Part shown: positions 17,621 through 27,307 of the stretch, one piece after another | How the letters are laid out: every line of letters starts with the position of its first letter | Position numbering within the stretch: the stretch's first letter is position 1 | Assembly (NCBI GenBank): GCA_910577205.1 | Contig: CAJTMA010000010.1 | Coordinates: 1 to 64,000 of the forward strand | Reading direction: 5' to 3' | Source of the DNA: an uncultured Alphaproteobacteria bacterium | GTDB lineage: Bacteria; Pseudomonadota; Alphaproteobacteria; RF32; CAG-239 | DNA: 64,000 bases | Made by a program: the position numbers and the translations under genes | Notes under the pieces: model-generated | Database searches by the model: none | What the model saw: only the letters and a program-made list of their open reading frames with translations | What the model was told of the DNA's origin: nothing

Positions 17621-17674
17621 CTATATGTTATCCTTACTCATATATAAGGAATTTCTGCGAGGAGTACAAAGACA

Positions 17675-20600
17675 ATGGCTGATAATCAAACTTTTGAACA
17701 ATGGCTGGAAGCTCAGAGCAATCTGACAGATGCCCAGCGTCAAGCATTGATAGCTCATAACGCAGATGCAACGGTAACATTTAGTCCAGAATCTTTTGAT
17801 AGATATTTGACAGAATTGCGTGAACAAGGTTCAGAACCTCGCGGTGGAAAGGCAAACGCCGATAACAGTTCGGAAGCTGATTTGCAGACCGCTTTAGCTA
17901 TGGCAAACGGCGATTTAAGCAAAATGGACTATGAGCAGGTTGCCGCCGTTTGGAACACATTAAACGGCATTGACGGAAATGCCGCGCCCGAACTTAGCGC
18001 CAAAGCCAGCGAAGCCAAAGCTAAAATGGCGGAATTCTCCGAACGCCTGATGGCCGGCGTTAATCTGCAGCAGCCTTGGACAATGGACACAGCGCCGGAA
18101 TACACCTCTTGGTTGGAAGTTAATAAAGCCGTTTTAGCGCAAAGCAATGATACTGCTAATAAAGAAGACTTGAAACGAAAACTTGCCGGGGGTGCGGTTC
18201 TCAGAGATGATAATGGTAAGATTATAGGCGCAAATTCTAAAGAAGCTTATGTGTTCGCGCGCAATGAGCAGATTCAAAGCAGCTTAATCAGCTTTTATCA
18301 GGCTTTTGACCGTGAACACGGTTTAGATAAATTGACCGAACCTGCCCATGTCCAGATGTTAAAGGCCAATGAAGCAGCTGTATTGGCAATCGGAAAAGAT
18401 TTTAATCCGTTCGCCAAAAATGAACAGGGCGAACTGCGTCATCCGGAATTTGCGGCGGTTGATAAGTTTTATGACAAACTGGATATTGATAACAGCAACA
18501 AAAATGTCGATGCCGTCAACAAAGACAGTTTGAAAAAGGATATGGCGGAGCTGGCTTTCAATGAAACCCTGCTTCAGTTAAGCATGAATCCTGATTTTGC
18601 CCGCCTGAGCAAAGAACAGCAAGAAAAATTGCTGGCTGAAACTTATGCTTTCAATATGCAGGCCGGCATGATTACCATGATTGCTGCGCAAATGGCCGAA
18701 CAGGCAACGAAAGAAGACCAGAATCCTCATAAGGTAAAAGAGTTTGAAGATCAGGCCGCGCAGTACATTACAGCGGCGGTCAAGGGTGAAAATAATTCCT
18801 TTAAGGTCAGCAATACCGCGGCATTAGCGAATTTAGCTTCCCGCACCACCACTCAGGAACATATTGCCAAACGCGTTGCTCAGAAAACCGGGCATAAGTC
18901 TTTCTGGCAGAAAATCAAAGATTTTGATGAACGGATGGCAAAGAAACATCCGAAAGCTTACCCTTTCTTGAAAAATTTAGCCATCAGTTCTTCCGTCGGT
19001 TTAGCCTTCGGTGGTGCAGGTTTGGCTGTTATGTCTGTCTATAAAACGGGTAAAGCTATTCAAAAAAGTTGGAAAAATTATAAAGAATCCAACAAGGACG
19101 GTCAGTATAAATCTTATTTCGGCTATTTGAGAAAGAATCCGAAAGAAATTATTGGTTTGGGTGTGAGCCTTGCTGGTTCGGTAATGTCCGCCTATATGGT
19201 TGGGATGAACGGCATCAGTGTCAGTGACTTTGGTCTTGGAGGTCAGGTCTATGAAAATGGTCTGTCCAACACTTGGGATATGATGAAAAATACCGTAGGC
19301 AATGCCTTTAGCAGCCCAGAAGCCGCGAAAGACTTGCCTTGGACCGAACGTGCGACTTCTTGGGGAAAGAAATTTTTAGGGCAAGTAACGAATACCACGC
19401 AGGATGGTAACCGTGCGACACGTCTGTTAATTTCCCTCGGTGGTGGTTTGTCGACAGGCGCGATAGACTTTGCAGCCTCTTTTAAAGAAAAAGATCCTGA
19501 AAAGAGGAAGCAGTTGCGTAAAAATGCCTGGAAAGCTGCCAGTGGTGCTTTTATCGGTGCGGGAATCAGCTTAGGTTTCACCGGATTTATGAAAGCGAAT
19601 AATCCGGATTCTCCTCTGCCGCATGATTCTCCGGTAGATAGTGAGGATTTCAAACCTCAGGATCAACCGACAAAGGATTGGGATGCAAATCATAACGGAA
19701 TTCCTGATTCTATAGAGCGTCCGGCTGAGCAACCGGTTGATAACACGATAAAATCACCATGGGCAAGTCAGGAACAAACGGGTGCGGAAACAGAACCTAA
19801 AGTAACCTCTGACAAGGAGTGGGATGCAAACCACAACGGAATTCCTGATTCCATAGAGCGTCCGTCTGAGCAACCGGTTGATGTTGATAACATGATAAAA
19901 TCACCTTGGGCAAATCAGGAACAAGCGGGTACAGAAGCAGAACCTGAAGTAGCCCCGGATGAAAATATGGAATTTTGGAAAAACCGCGCTGATAAGTTTT
20001 TAGGGGAAGAAAATACCAAACATATCTATGATATGGTTGAAAGAGGGGAGATTAAACTTCCTGATGGTATCGAATCCAAAGAAGAATATGCCTATAAGCT
20101 GGCAATGGACATTCAGCAGACGCCAGCCGAGATTAATCAGGCTTTGGGCGGCGAATGGAAAAGTTCTGCCAAATTGACTGATAGTATCAAATCTTGGACA
20201 GCAGAGGACTTTGCCAAGTTAAATGACAGCGTGGATGACTTCTCTGACCGCGGTTATCATAACGGTGAAATCCCAGGAAGAAATCCTGTTAACTCTACAG
20301 GGGGCGGAAAATCGCCAGACACGATAGTTTTAGACGGAGAACAGCACGTGCTTAATCCGGGACATGAACCAGATAAGACGCCCAAACCCTCTCAAGCGCC
20401 AGTTGCTCCGGCCGCTGAAGACATCAGGGATGAAGCATATTATCAGGAAGAGAAAGACGCTCTGGGCAAACATGGTGATGAAAAATCACTCAAAAGCCAG
20501 ATTAATGCGGCTCGCAAAGACGAAAATGTCACTGTGGAAGAAGCCATTGATACATTTATGGATAACCGCGTTGCCGCCGGAGATATGTCTGAACAACAGG

Positions 20601-21949
20601 GAACGGAAACTGCAAATTTGGTTAAGCATGAACTGGATGGCCGTGACGGTAACCAGGATGGCAAAATCAATGACGAAGAATTAAGCAAAAGAGATGTTCG
20701 TCGCGGCATGAAAGAAGTTAACAGAACACTTGATGCCATGAAAGAAAACGCGGATGAAGTTCTGACCGCTGAAAATCTGCAAGGCGGGTTTGAAGTCGAT
20801 GCCGAACATCCGGATACTTATACTTCAGATACGCGTGATCCTAAGTTTTATGAGGGCGCTTCAAAAGTTGTTCATGAGATGCGCAGCGGAGATCAGCCCA
20901 TACAGGATGTTATGAAAGAAGCCGTTGTTTCCGGAGAAATTACCAAGGAACAAGCTACTCTGATGAACACGCGTTATGCCGAACTCCGTAGAGAAGGCCT
21001 TTCTGATGATGCCAGCCTGCGCCAAATGGAAAGAGATTTTGACCGCATGGCGAAATATCATGAGGCGCAGAATTTCGGTTCACGCGCACAGGAAACGAGC
21101 AATGAAATATCCGAGCCGGCAGTTGAGGCTAAACAAGAACCGGTAGCAACCCAGACGGAAGAAAAGGCGGCTGAGGTTAAGGAAGAACCGGTGGTAACCA
21201 AAACGGAAGAAAAGGCGACTGAGGTTAAGGAAGAACCGGTAGTAATCAAAACGGAAGAAAAGGCAGCTGAGGCTAAACAAGAACCGGTCGAAACCAAAAC
21301 GGAAGAAAAGGCGGCTGAGGTTAAGGAAGAACCGGTGGTAACCAAAACGGAAGAAAAGGCGGCTGAGGTTAAGGAAGAACCGGTGGTAACCAAAACGGAA
21401 GAGAAGGCGGCTGAGGTTAAGCAAGAACCGGTTGAAACCAAAACGGAAGAAAAGTCTGAACTCCAAAAACGCCTGGATGAAGCCAAAGAGCGCTTTGGTG
21501 TACCGGTGGATGACGGTCAAACAGTTCCTGCCGAAAACACACATACGTTACCTAACGGAGGCAGCTATGAAGTTACAGAGAACGGCATTAGCGTCAGAAA
21601 CGCGCGTGTTCTCGGCCAAGACAATGAATTTAGAAAATTCACGAAAGTGGCCACCGGAGGCAATACATTCCTTAATGGGGAAGATTTGGGACGAGGAATG
21701 CGCGCAACCATGATGATGAATAGACTGGCACTGAATGAACAAATCTATGATGATATGCACGCGCGGCAAGTTTCTGGAGCACAGCTGACAGAAATCGAGA
21801 AAGGATATATGTCAAAACATGAGGAAGATTTGGCTAAATATGGTTTGGCACATGATGAAAAAGGCAATGTCGTGAAGCAAGCTGACAACACCTCGGGGAA
21901 ACATAGACAGCCTGTTATGGGCAGACGTTCTCAGGGGCGTAACGACTAA
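17675..21949 (+). CDS. Very large protein of unknown function (1424 aa) with hydrophobic segments, Ca-loop-like motifs and a 16-residue tandem repeat
   Basis: No known family recognised. Layout: an acidic helical region at 1-400 with the segment MDYEQVAAVWNTLNG; a basic stretch and four hydrophobic segments at about 434-456, 491-513, 585-602 and 622-639 that could be two membrane hairpins; two copies of a 45-residue unit starting WDANHNGIPDSIERP (about 669 and 717), whose DxNxNGxxD core resembles thrombospondin-type-3/dockerin calcium loops; a further acidic region with DGNQDGKINDEE, an EF-hand-like loop (about 988); seven 16-residue repeats of the type AEVKEEPVVTKTEEKA (about 1150-1261); and a basic tail. 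There is no signal peptide. GAGG lies 13 bases before the start. The next gene has the same order of hydrophobic segments and calcium-like motif, so they are paralogues. Confidence 0.75.
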   Translation: MADNQTFEQWLEAQSNLTDAQRQALIAHNADATVTFSPESFDRYLTELREQGSEPRGGKANADNSSEADLQTALAMANGDLSKMDYEQVAAVWNTLNGIDGNAAPELSAKASEAKAKMAEFSERLMAGVNLQQPWTMDTAPEYTSWLEVNKAVLAQSNDTANKEDLKRKLAGGAVLRDDNGKIIGANSKEAYVFARNEQIQSSLISFYQAFDREHGLDKLTEPAHVQMLKANEAAVLAIGKDFNPFAKNEQGELRHPEFAAVDKFYDKLDIDNSNKNVDAVNKDSLKKDMAELAFNETLLQLSMNPDFARLSKEQQEKLLAETYAFNMQAGMITMIAAQMAEQATKEDQNPHKVKEFEDQAAQYITAAVKGENNSFKVSNTAALANLASRTTTQEHIAKRVAQKTGHKSFWQKIKDFDERMAKKHPKAYPFLKNLAISSSVGLAFGGAGLAVMSVYKTGKAIQKSWKNYKESNKDGQYKSYFGYLRKNPKEIIGLGVSLAGSVMSAYMVGMNGISVSDFGLGGQVYENGLSNTWDMMKNTVGNAFSSPEAAKDLPWTERATSWGKKFLGQVTNTTQDGNRATRLLISLGGGLSTGAIDFAASFKEKDPEKRKQLRKNAWKAASGAFIGAGISLGFTGFMKANNPDSPLPHDSPVDSEDFKPQDQPTKDWDANHNGIPDSIERPAEQPVDNTIKSPWASQEQTGAETEPKVTSDKEWDANHNGIPDSIERPSEQPVDVDNMIKSPWANQEQAGTEAEPEVAPDENMEFWKNRADKFLGEENTKHIYDMVERGEIKLPDGIESKEEYAYKLAMDIQQTPAEINQALGGEWKSSAKLTDSIKSWTAEDFAKLNDSVDDFSDRGYHNGEIPGRNPVNSTGGGKSPDTIVLDGEQHVLNPGHEPDKTPKPSQAPVAPAAEDIRDEAYYQEEKDALGKHGDEKSLKSQINAARKDENVTVEEAIDTFMDNRVAAGDMSEQQGTETANLVKHELDGRDGNQDGKINDEELSKRDVRRGMKEVNRTLDAMKENADEVLTAENLQGGFEVDAEHPDTYTSDTRDPKFYEGASKVVHEMRSGDQPIQDVMKEAVVSGEITKEQATLMNTRYAELRREGLSDDASLRQMERDFDRMAKYHEAQNFGSRAQETSNEISEPAVEAKQEPVATQTEEKAAEVKEEPVVTKTEEKATEVKEEPVVIKTEEKAAEAKQEPVETKTEEKAAEVKEEPVVTKTEEKAAEVKEEPVVTKTEEKAAEVKQEPVETKTEEKSELQKRLDEAKERFGVPVDDGQTVPAENTHTLPNGGSYEVTENGISVRNARVLGQDNEFRKFTKVATGGNTFLNGEDLGRGMRATMMMNRLALNEQIYDDMHARQVSGAQLTEIEKGYMSKHEEDLAKYGLAHDEKGNVVKQADNTSGKHRQPVMGRRSQGRND
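19673..19960 (+). repeat. Two tandem copies of a unit coding WDANHNGIPDSIERP
   Basis: The two units are about 140 bases each and code nearly the same residues, from WDANHNGIPDSIERP to KSPWA(S/N)QEQ. They lie inside the 1424-aa gene just after its hydrophobic region. Confidence 0.8.
21122..21457 (+). repeat. Seven tandem 48-base repeats in the 1424-aa gene
   Basis: 336 bases divide exactly into seven 48-base units coding VxAKxEPVxTxTEEKA-type repeats. Units five and six are almost identical at DNA level, which points to recent slippage or recombination. Unit number is likely to vary between strains. Confidence 0.9.
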
Positions 21950-21954
21950 GCATA

Positions 21955-21986
21955 AAAAAACAGCCATCCGAAGATGGCTGTTTTTT
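21955..21986 (+). terminator. Terminator after the 1424-aa gene
   Basis: AAAAAACAGCCATC (21955-21968), loop CGAA and GATGGCTGTTTTTT (21973-21986). Confidence 0.92.
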
Positions 21987-22098
21987 ATAAATGCTGATAA
22001 AAATTTTTGCCTAATTTGACAAAAAACATATTGAACTTATGAAAAAAATGTGGTAAAGTACTAGCAATTATAGAACATTAATTGAGGAGTTATGAGTT

Positions 22099-24642
22099 AT
22101 GGATGCTAAAATTGCCGCCGCCAAAGTGCAAAGCGACTTGCAAAATTTAAGTGATGAAGAACTGATTGAAGTATACTCTTCTTTAAAAGGAAAAGACGAG
22201 TACAAAGTTCAGTTCAACAAGCTGATGCACCAGGCTGGAAAGCGTTTGAAAGGCATTTTGGAAAAAGATGAGCAGGAACAGACGAATAATGCCGGCCATG
22301 CTGCTGCTCAAAATGACGAGGATTTGGTTAATTCTAACCTGACCCAGGTTGAACAATTTGAAACCGTTAATGTTTTGGACAACAAAAATAAAGATTTTGC
22401 CGAAACCCGCGCTTATCTGAATAATTTGTCTGTGGTTGATGAAAACGGTCAGAAAGTTGACGTTACCTCTAATATTATTGAACTTGCCAAGATAGCAACT
22501 GCCGTCGAACTCAGTCAGGAAACCAAACCTTTCAATCAGGCCGAATATAACAATCGTCTGCGCGATAATATTGATTTGAGCATTTATGGTATTCTGGCGA
22601 CAGAAAAATTAGTAACGGCTTCTGCTGCACCAAACCAAATGAGCGAAGTAAGAAAAGCTGTAGACTCCATTTTAAGCGGTAAAAAACAAACCGTCAGCAC
22701 CAACAGCGCTTCTGCTGTAACGAGTAAAATAATTGTTACGATGAGAAATTATACAGACATATTATCAAATAAGTTTAGCAAGCTTGATGTTGTGAACCGT
22801 TTGAAGGATAAAGTAGAAAAGGCTAATGATAATTTAGAGAAAAAATTAAAACAAACTTATGTTAAAGCCCGTACTTATGCGCAGATATTAACTGAACAAG
22901 GTGTTTGGACCGATGTTGGTATGGCCGGATTTGCCGGTCTCGGCGGCCCGATCGGTATGGCGGCTTATGGCGCATGGACATTTTATCGTCGCGTATGGCC
23001 GATGATTGAAGCCTATAAAGAAGAGAAAAAAGCCAATTCGGAAATGAAAAATTTCTGGCAATATACAAAACAGCATAAAAAAGATGCAGTTATGGCCAGT
23101 CTGTATACAGTAACCGCATTGGCGTCCGTGGGAATCGGTGTTGCCGGAATGGCCCAGGGAGCAACAGCTGCAATAGCGCCTTTGACACAGGCAAAATTAA
23201 CGGCAGCAGTGGGAACAGTTGTTGCCCGCGGCGGAATAGATCTCTGGGCTGCAGAAACTCCCCAAGAACGCAAAAAGGCAGTCAAACGTACCTTGTTCTC
23301 ACTGGCTGCATTCGGCGTAGGTCATGAAGTTGCCGGTTTGATGAGCAATCATGCCGATATGTCAGTGCCGGAAGCTGCTTCTGACAAAGTTGTTGCTCCT
23401 TCCGCGACAACATCGGAAGTTTCTCCGATGATTGATAGCAATAACAACGGTATTTCTGATTATATTGAGCTTCCGTCTAACGATAGTACTTTGACTGCTC
23501 CATGGTGGAAACTGCCGTTTATCTCTGACAACAATATGCTGGCCGAAAATGTTCAGGTTGTTGAAAACACTGATGTTGCCGCCGCATCCGTTGAAGTCGA
23601 TACGGATGTTGAACTGCCGAAAGCTTGGAATAAAGATATGGGAATTAGCCCGAGACAGTTTAACACCTTATTCGGCCATCCCGATCAGCAGTTTATTGGC
23701 GGACGGGACGCTCTGGAAAATGCTTATAGCGCAGCGTCCAACCTGTCTGCGGATCAGTTGTCTGCTTTAGGTGTTAAATCTCCTGAAGAATTGGTTTATA
23801 AGTTCTCCCGCCTTGAATTCCAATTAGGGCATAAAACTCCGGGTGAATTATGGGTTGGCGGCTATGCTGTAGACAACGCCCAGCCGGAGTTAGGAAACTT
23901 TGCTGATAATAAATTAAAGCTTGAAAAGCTGCTGAACTGTGGCGAAATCATTCAAAAAGGCGGCAGCGTTGAGGCATCTGATTTGGCCGGAATGAAAGCC
24001 CTGTTGGGACATATTGACCAAACCGGACAGTATCACGGAATTGGTGACCATATCAGAACCGCAGCCGTACCGAACAACGGTATCCTCAATGATTGTGGTA
24101 AAGTCAATATTCCGGGACATACCGGTGGTGGCCGTATCTCAGTTTCGGGGGCAACGCCTGTTCCGTCAACTCCTGCTCCGGAGGTAACTCCGGTAGTGAA
24201 TGTTCCGGTTAATGTGGTTGAACCTGCTGAACCAGTGCAGCCGGTTAGACCGATAATCACAATGCCGGAGCTTGAAAAACCGCAAATTCCTGTGGTTGTT
24301 ACTCCAATACCGACACATATTGAGCCGCTTCCGCTTGTTCAGCCTACTGAAGTTGGCGATCCTGTACCGGCAGAACCGGTTGTTGACGAACCTGAACAGC
24401 TTGAACAACCTGTTCTCAAAGGCAAAGGAGGCAATGCTCCGCTGGATAATAATATCAACGGCGAAGCGGCTCGATTGGGCACAAATGTTGGTGCTGATGC
24501 TGACGGTAACGTCGTTCGGGCAGATACACCTCAAGATTTCTCCTCTTCTGCCAAAGATGCCGAAACTACTGGCACAGGCAAAGGAAATAAGGGATTAAAT
24601 CCGTTCCTGCTGAACAATAGAATCAATACCTTTGATTTATAA
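22099..24642 (+). CDS. Large protein of unknown function (847 aa), paralogue of the 1424-aa protein
   Basis: Not a family I recognise. It shares the architecture of the preceding gene: a helical acidic N-terminal region, hydrophobic segments at about 274-293, 330-351, 369-385 and 399-414, a linker PQERKKAVKRTLFS that aligns with DPEKRKQLRKNAWK in the paralogue, and then a calcium-loop-like DSNNNGISDYIE (about 445-456). After this comes a globular-looking region (about 500-690) and a Pro/Val/Glu-rich tail. It lacks the 48-base repeats. GAGGAG lies nine bases before the ATG. It has its own terminator, and promoter-like TTGACA or TTGAAC boxes lie upstream. The pairing suggests a shared machine or surface structure, which is inference. 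Confidence 0.75.
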   Translation: MDAKIAAAKVQSDLQNLSDEELIEVYSSLKGKDEYKVQFNKLMHQAGKRLKGILEKDEQEQTNNAGHAAAQNDEDLVNSNLTQVEQFETVNVLDNKNKDFAETRAYLNNLSVVDENGQKVDVTSNIIELAKIATAVELSQETKPFNQAEYNNRLRDNIDLSIYGILATEKLVTASAAPNQMSEVRKAVDSILSGKKQTVSTNSASAVTSKIIVTMRNYTDILSNKFSKLDVVNRLKDKVEKANDNLEKKLKQTYVKARTYAQILTEQGVWTDVGMAGFAGLGGPIGMAAYGAWTFYRRVWPMIEAYKEEKKANSEMKNFWQYTKQHKKDAVMASLYTVTALASVGIGVAGMAQGATAAIAPLTQAKLTAAVGTVVARGGIDLWAAETPQERKKAVKRTLFSLAAFGVGHEVAGLMSNHADMSVPEAASDKVVAPSATTSEVSPMIDSNNNGISDYIELPSNDSTLTAPWWKLPFISDNNMLAENVQVVENTDVAAASVEVDTDVELPKAWNKDMGISPRQFNTLFGHPDQQFIGGRDALENAYSAASNLSADQLSALGVKSPEELVYKFSRLEFQLGHKTPGELWVGGYAVDNAQPELGNFADNKLKLEKLLNCGEIIQKGGSVEASDLAGMKALLGHIDQTGQYHGIGDHIRTAAVPNNGILNDCGKVNIPGHTGGGRISVSGATPVPSTPAPEVTPVVNVPVNVVEPAEPVQPVRPIITMPELEKPQIPVVVTPIPTHIEPLPLVQPTEVGDPVPAEPVVDEPEQLEQPVLKGKGGNAPLDNNINGEAARLGTNVGADADGNVVRADTPQDFSSSAKDAETTGTGKGNKGLNPFLLNNRINTFDL

Positions 24643-24652
24643 GGAAAAGTAA

Positions 24653-24681
24653 AAAAACACCGCCGAAATGGCGGTGTTTTT
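24653..24681. terminator. Bidirectional terminator between the 847-aa gene and alr
   Basis: AAAAACACCGCC (24653-24664), loop GAAAT and GGCGGTGTTTTT (24670-24681), flanked by convergent stops. Confidence 0.92.
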
Positions 24682-25782
24682 TTATTGGCTGTCATCTCCG
24701 AGATAATGGCGGATAAAACGGTTGTTCTTGCCAATTCTGGAAATAATTTCATAACCGATAGTTCCGGCATCGCGCCCCATATCGTCCAGAGTATAAAAAT
24801 CGGCAATCAAATGTGCCATATCTCCCACTTGCAGATTTTTGATATCAGTCACATCACAAACAATGTTATCCATCGAAACTCTTCCCAAAATCCGCGCTTC
24901 ATGCAATTTATCGCACAAATTGAAAAAAACTTTCCCCACATTAGACAGCGACCGGGGAATGCCGTCGCCATACCCGATAGAAATAATGGCAATTTTGCGG
25001 TTAGCATTAGCGCGGTATGTTGCGGAGTAGCCGACAAAATCGCCTTTCGGCAAATCGGTTATCTGCAACACCGGGGCTTTGACGGTAATGACATTTTTCA
25101 TCTGATTTTGACGGTAGGGGGCTGTATTAATGCCATACATTGCAGCACCGAGCCGCACCATGTCGAATAAATAGCCTTCGCCCAGAAATGTGCCGTCAGA
25201 TGCTGATAAGCTTCCCGGCAGTTTGGGAAAGTAGGTTTCTTTCAAAAAGATAAACATATCCAATTGATGTTGGTTCATAAAATGTCCTTGCGCATCGCCG
25301 CAGGCCAGATGTGACATCACCAATGAAAACTCTTTTTTATCATCTTCGCTTAATTCTGATAAATCAAATTCGCGAAACCCCAAACGATTTAAGCCGGTTT
25401 CGATATTTATGGCCGGTTTAATCCCGGGGATACGGTGCTCTTTCCAATAAGCCAGCTGTTCTTTGCTGCTGATAACCGGAATGAGGCGCGCTTCTTCAAA
25501 ATCAGACAAGGAATCCCGTCCCATCCCTTGCAACACATAAATCTGTGCATCCGGAATTATCGCCCTGACTTCTTTTCCCTCAACCGCGTGCGCCACAAAG
25601 AAATGGCGGCATTTCGCACGCTTGTATAAAACTTCGGCAACCTTTACCGCGCCCAAACCATAGGCATCATCTTTCACCACGGCAGCCGCTGTCGCTTTGC
25701 CGGAGATTTTCTGCAAAGCCTGAAAATTTTCTACCAGACTGTCAAGGTTAATTTCTAAAATCGGTCTTGTCAAAATACTCAT
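24682..25782 (-). CDS. alr: Alanine racemase
   Basis: Interconverts L- and D-alanine with pyridoxal phosphate, supplying D-Ala for peptidoglycan. The 366-residue protein has the PLP lysine in AVV-K37-DDAYGLG (usual form AVVKANAYGHG). It also has a conserved GLNRLGF segment and GAAMYGI, and a C-terminal domain with the usual GDMAHLI pattern. The length is normal for Alr. It is convergent with the 847-aa gene and divergent from tatD, with about 40 bases between the starts. Confidence 0.95.
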   Translation of the reverse strand: MSILTRPILEINLDSLVENFQALQKISGKATAAAVVKDDAYGLGAVKVAEVLYKRAKCRHFFVAHAVEGKEVRAIIPDAQIYVLQGMGRDSLSDFEEARLIPVISSKEQLAYWKEHRIPGIKPAINIETGLNRLGFREFDLSELSEDDKKEFSLVMSHLACGDAQGHFMNQHQLDMFIFLKETYFPKLPGSLSASDGTFLGEGYLFDMVRLGAAMYGINTAPYRQNQMKNVITVKAPVLQITDLPKGDFVGYSATYRANANRKIAIISIGYGDGIPRSLSNVGKVFFNLCDKLHEARILGRVSMDNIVCDVTDIKNLQVGDMAHLIADFYTLDDMGRDAGTIGYEIISRIGKNNRFIRHYLGDDSQ

Positions 25783-25821
25783 TTCTGCCTATTATCCTTA
25801 CAAATTAAATAGGAAACTTTC

Positions 25822-26568
25822 ATGCAGTTTATCGATACTCACCTCCATTTGCAAGATTATAAAACCGGATTTGCAACGGATATTGTCCGCGAGTCGCTCT
25901 CTGCGGGCGTAACAAAACTCGTCTGCGCCGCAACCGGAATGTTTGATTGGGATAAAGTTGCCCGCTATGCTAAACAATATCCCGGCACGGTTATTCCTGC
26001 ATTCGGGCTGCACCCGTGGTATCTGCAAGAAGCCAAGCCGGACTGGCTGCCGCGGCTGAGAGAATTTTTGGCGCGCTTCCCGGAGGCTTTAATCGGTGAA
26101 TGCGGGTTAGACGGTATTAAAAATCCTGATGATGAACCGCAAAATTCAATTTTCTATCAACACCTGTTGCTGGCTGAAGAATTGCAGCGTCCGTTGATAA
26201 TCCATGCCGTCAAAGCGCAGGATTGGCTTGAAAATTATTGGGATATGCTGCCCGAAAAATGTGTTTTTCATTCCTATAACGGCAAACGCGAGGTGCTGAA
26301 AAAGATAATTAAATCCGGGGCTTATGTTTCATTTTCCGCGTCAATCCTGCGCAATGCGGACAAACAGGAACTCGTGAATATGGTGCCGGGCGACAGATTG
26401 CTGCTGGAAACCGACGGTCCTTATCAAGGGCCGGATAAAAATGTTGAAGTCACGCCCCGATTTATCCCCCAATTGGCGGCACAAATAGCGCAGCTGCGTC
26501 AAGAACCGTTGCCTGAATTTGCCGCCCGCGTTTACCAAAACTCAAAGGAGTTTATTCATGTCAGGTAA
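25822..26568 (+). CDS. TatD-family metal-dependent hydrolase
   Basis: A 248-residue TIM-barrel amidohydrolase of the TatD family (members include DNases and RNA-processing enzymes). Metal-binding motifs are visible: DTHLHL at residues 5-10, GLHPWY, GECGLDG with the bridging Glu, the HAVKAQ histidine, FHSYNG and the late LLLETDGPY Asp. The reading frame overlaps the next gene by 11 bases, and GGAG for that gene lies within this coding sequence, so the two are co-transcribed. Exact substrate is unknown. Confidence 0.88.
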   Translation: MQFIDTHLHLQDYKTGFATDIVRESLSAGVTKLVCAATGMFDWDKVARYAKQYPGTVIPAFGLHPWYLQEAKPDWLPRLREFLARFPEALIGECGLDGIKNPDDEPQNSIFYQHLLLAEELQRPLIIHAVKAQDWLENYWDMLPEKCVFHSYNGKREVLKKIIKSGAYVSFSASILRNADKQELVNMVPGDRLLLETDGPYQGPDKNVEVTPRFIPQLAAQIAQLRQEPLPEFAARVYQNSKEFIHVR

Positions 26569-27307
26569 TCCCCGTTTAATGCGTACTAAATTATTGCTGG
26601 GCGAGGATGGTGTCCGGCGATTGGAAAATGCCTGTGTTATGGTTATCGGGCTGGGGGCTGTCGGCGGTTATGCGTTGGAAGCCGTGGCGCGTGCCGGCGT
26701 TGGCAAATTGATTTTGGTTGATTTTGATAGCTTTGACGAAACCAATATCAACCGCCAAATTTTGGCTTTAAGCTCAACGGTAGGACGTAAAAAAACAGAA
26801 GTGGCGGCTGAACGTGTCCGCGAGATTAATCCCCATTGCGAGATTGTGGTTAAAGATATGTTTGTCGACAGCTGCAATTTGCCGGAACTTCTGGCTCTGA
26901 AACCGGATTATGTGATTGATGCCATTGATTCCCTGACCCCGAAATGCTGCCTGATTGAAGCCTTATGCGGCCGCGGTATTCCCTTTATTTCCTCCATGGG
27001 GGCAGCGTTGAAAACGGACACCTCCTGCATAAAATTGGCCAAGTTAAACCAAACCAAAAACTGCGGCCTGTCACGAATGCTGCGCCAAAGGCTGAAACGC
27101 CGCGGTGTCGACTTAAAAAATGTTGCCTGTGTCTATTCGGATGAACAGACCAATCTGCCGGAAGAGGCGATTCTTCTGACCGAAGACGGACAGCGGAATA
27201 TTCTCGGTTCTCTGCCGACCATTACGGCAGTCTTTGGGTTATCCATAGCCAATGAGGTTATCAAACAACTGTCGGGTTTTTATATGAAAGGTAAATCAAA
27301 TGGCTGA
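26558..27307 (+). CDS. tcdA: tRNA threonylcarbamoyladenosine dehydratase (TcdA/ThiF family)
   Basis: TcdA cyclises t6A at tRNA position 37 to ct6A using ATP. This E1-like protein has the Rossmann nucleotide-binding loop VMVIGLGAVGGYALEAVARAG, then DFDSFDETNINRQI, and the conserved VIDAIDSLTPK. The C-terminal half includes the SRMLRQRLKRRGV segment typical of TcdA rather than MoeB. I chose ATG 26558 (MSGNPRLMRTK), which has AAGGAG seven bases upstream, over a longer frame starting inside tatD. The next gene, hydF, overlaps its end by 8 bases. Confidence 0.9.
   Translation: MSGNPRLMRTKLLLGEDGVRRLENACVMVIGLGAVGGYALEAVARAGVGKLILVDFDSFDETNINRQILALSSTVGRKKTEVAAERVREINPHCEIVVKDMFVDSCNLPELLALKPDYVIDAIDSLTPKCCLIEALCGRGIPFISSMGAALKTDTSCIKLAKLNQTKNCGLSRMLRQRLKRRGVDLKNVACVYSDEQTNLPEEAILLTEDGQRNILGSLPTITAVFGLSIANEVIKQLSGFYMKGKSNG

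Noticed and set aside
21058-21544. Two repetitive minus-strand frames opposite the 48-base repeats
   Set aside because: They mirror the tandem repeat in the coding strand; repeat periodicity keeps every frame open.
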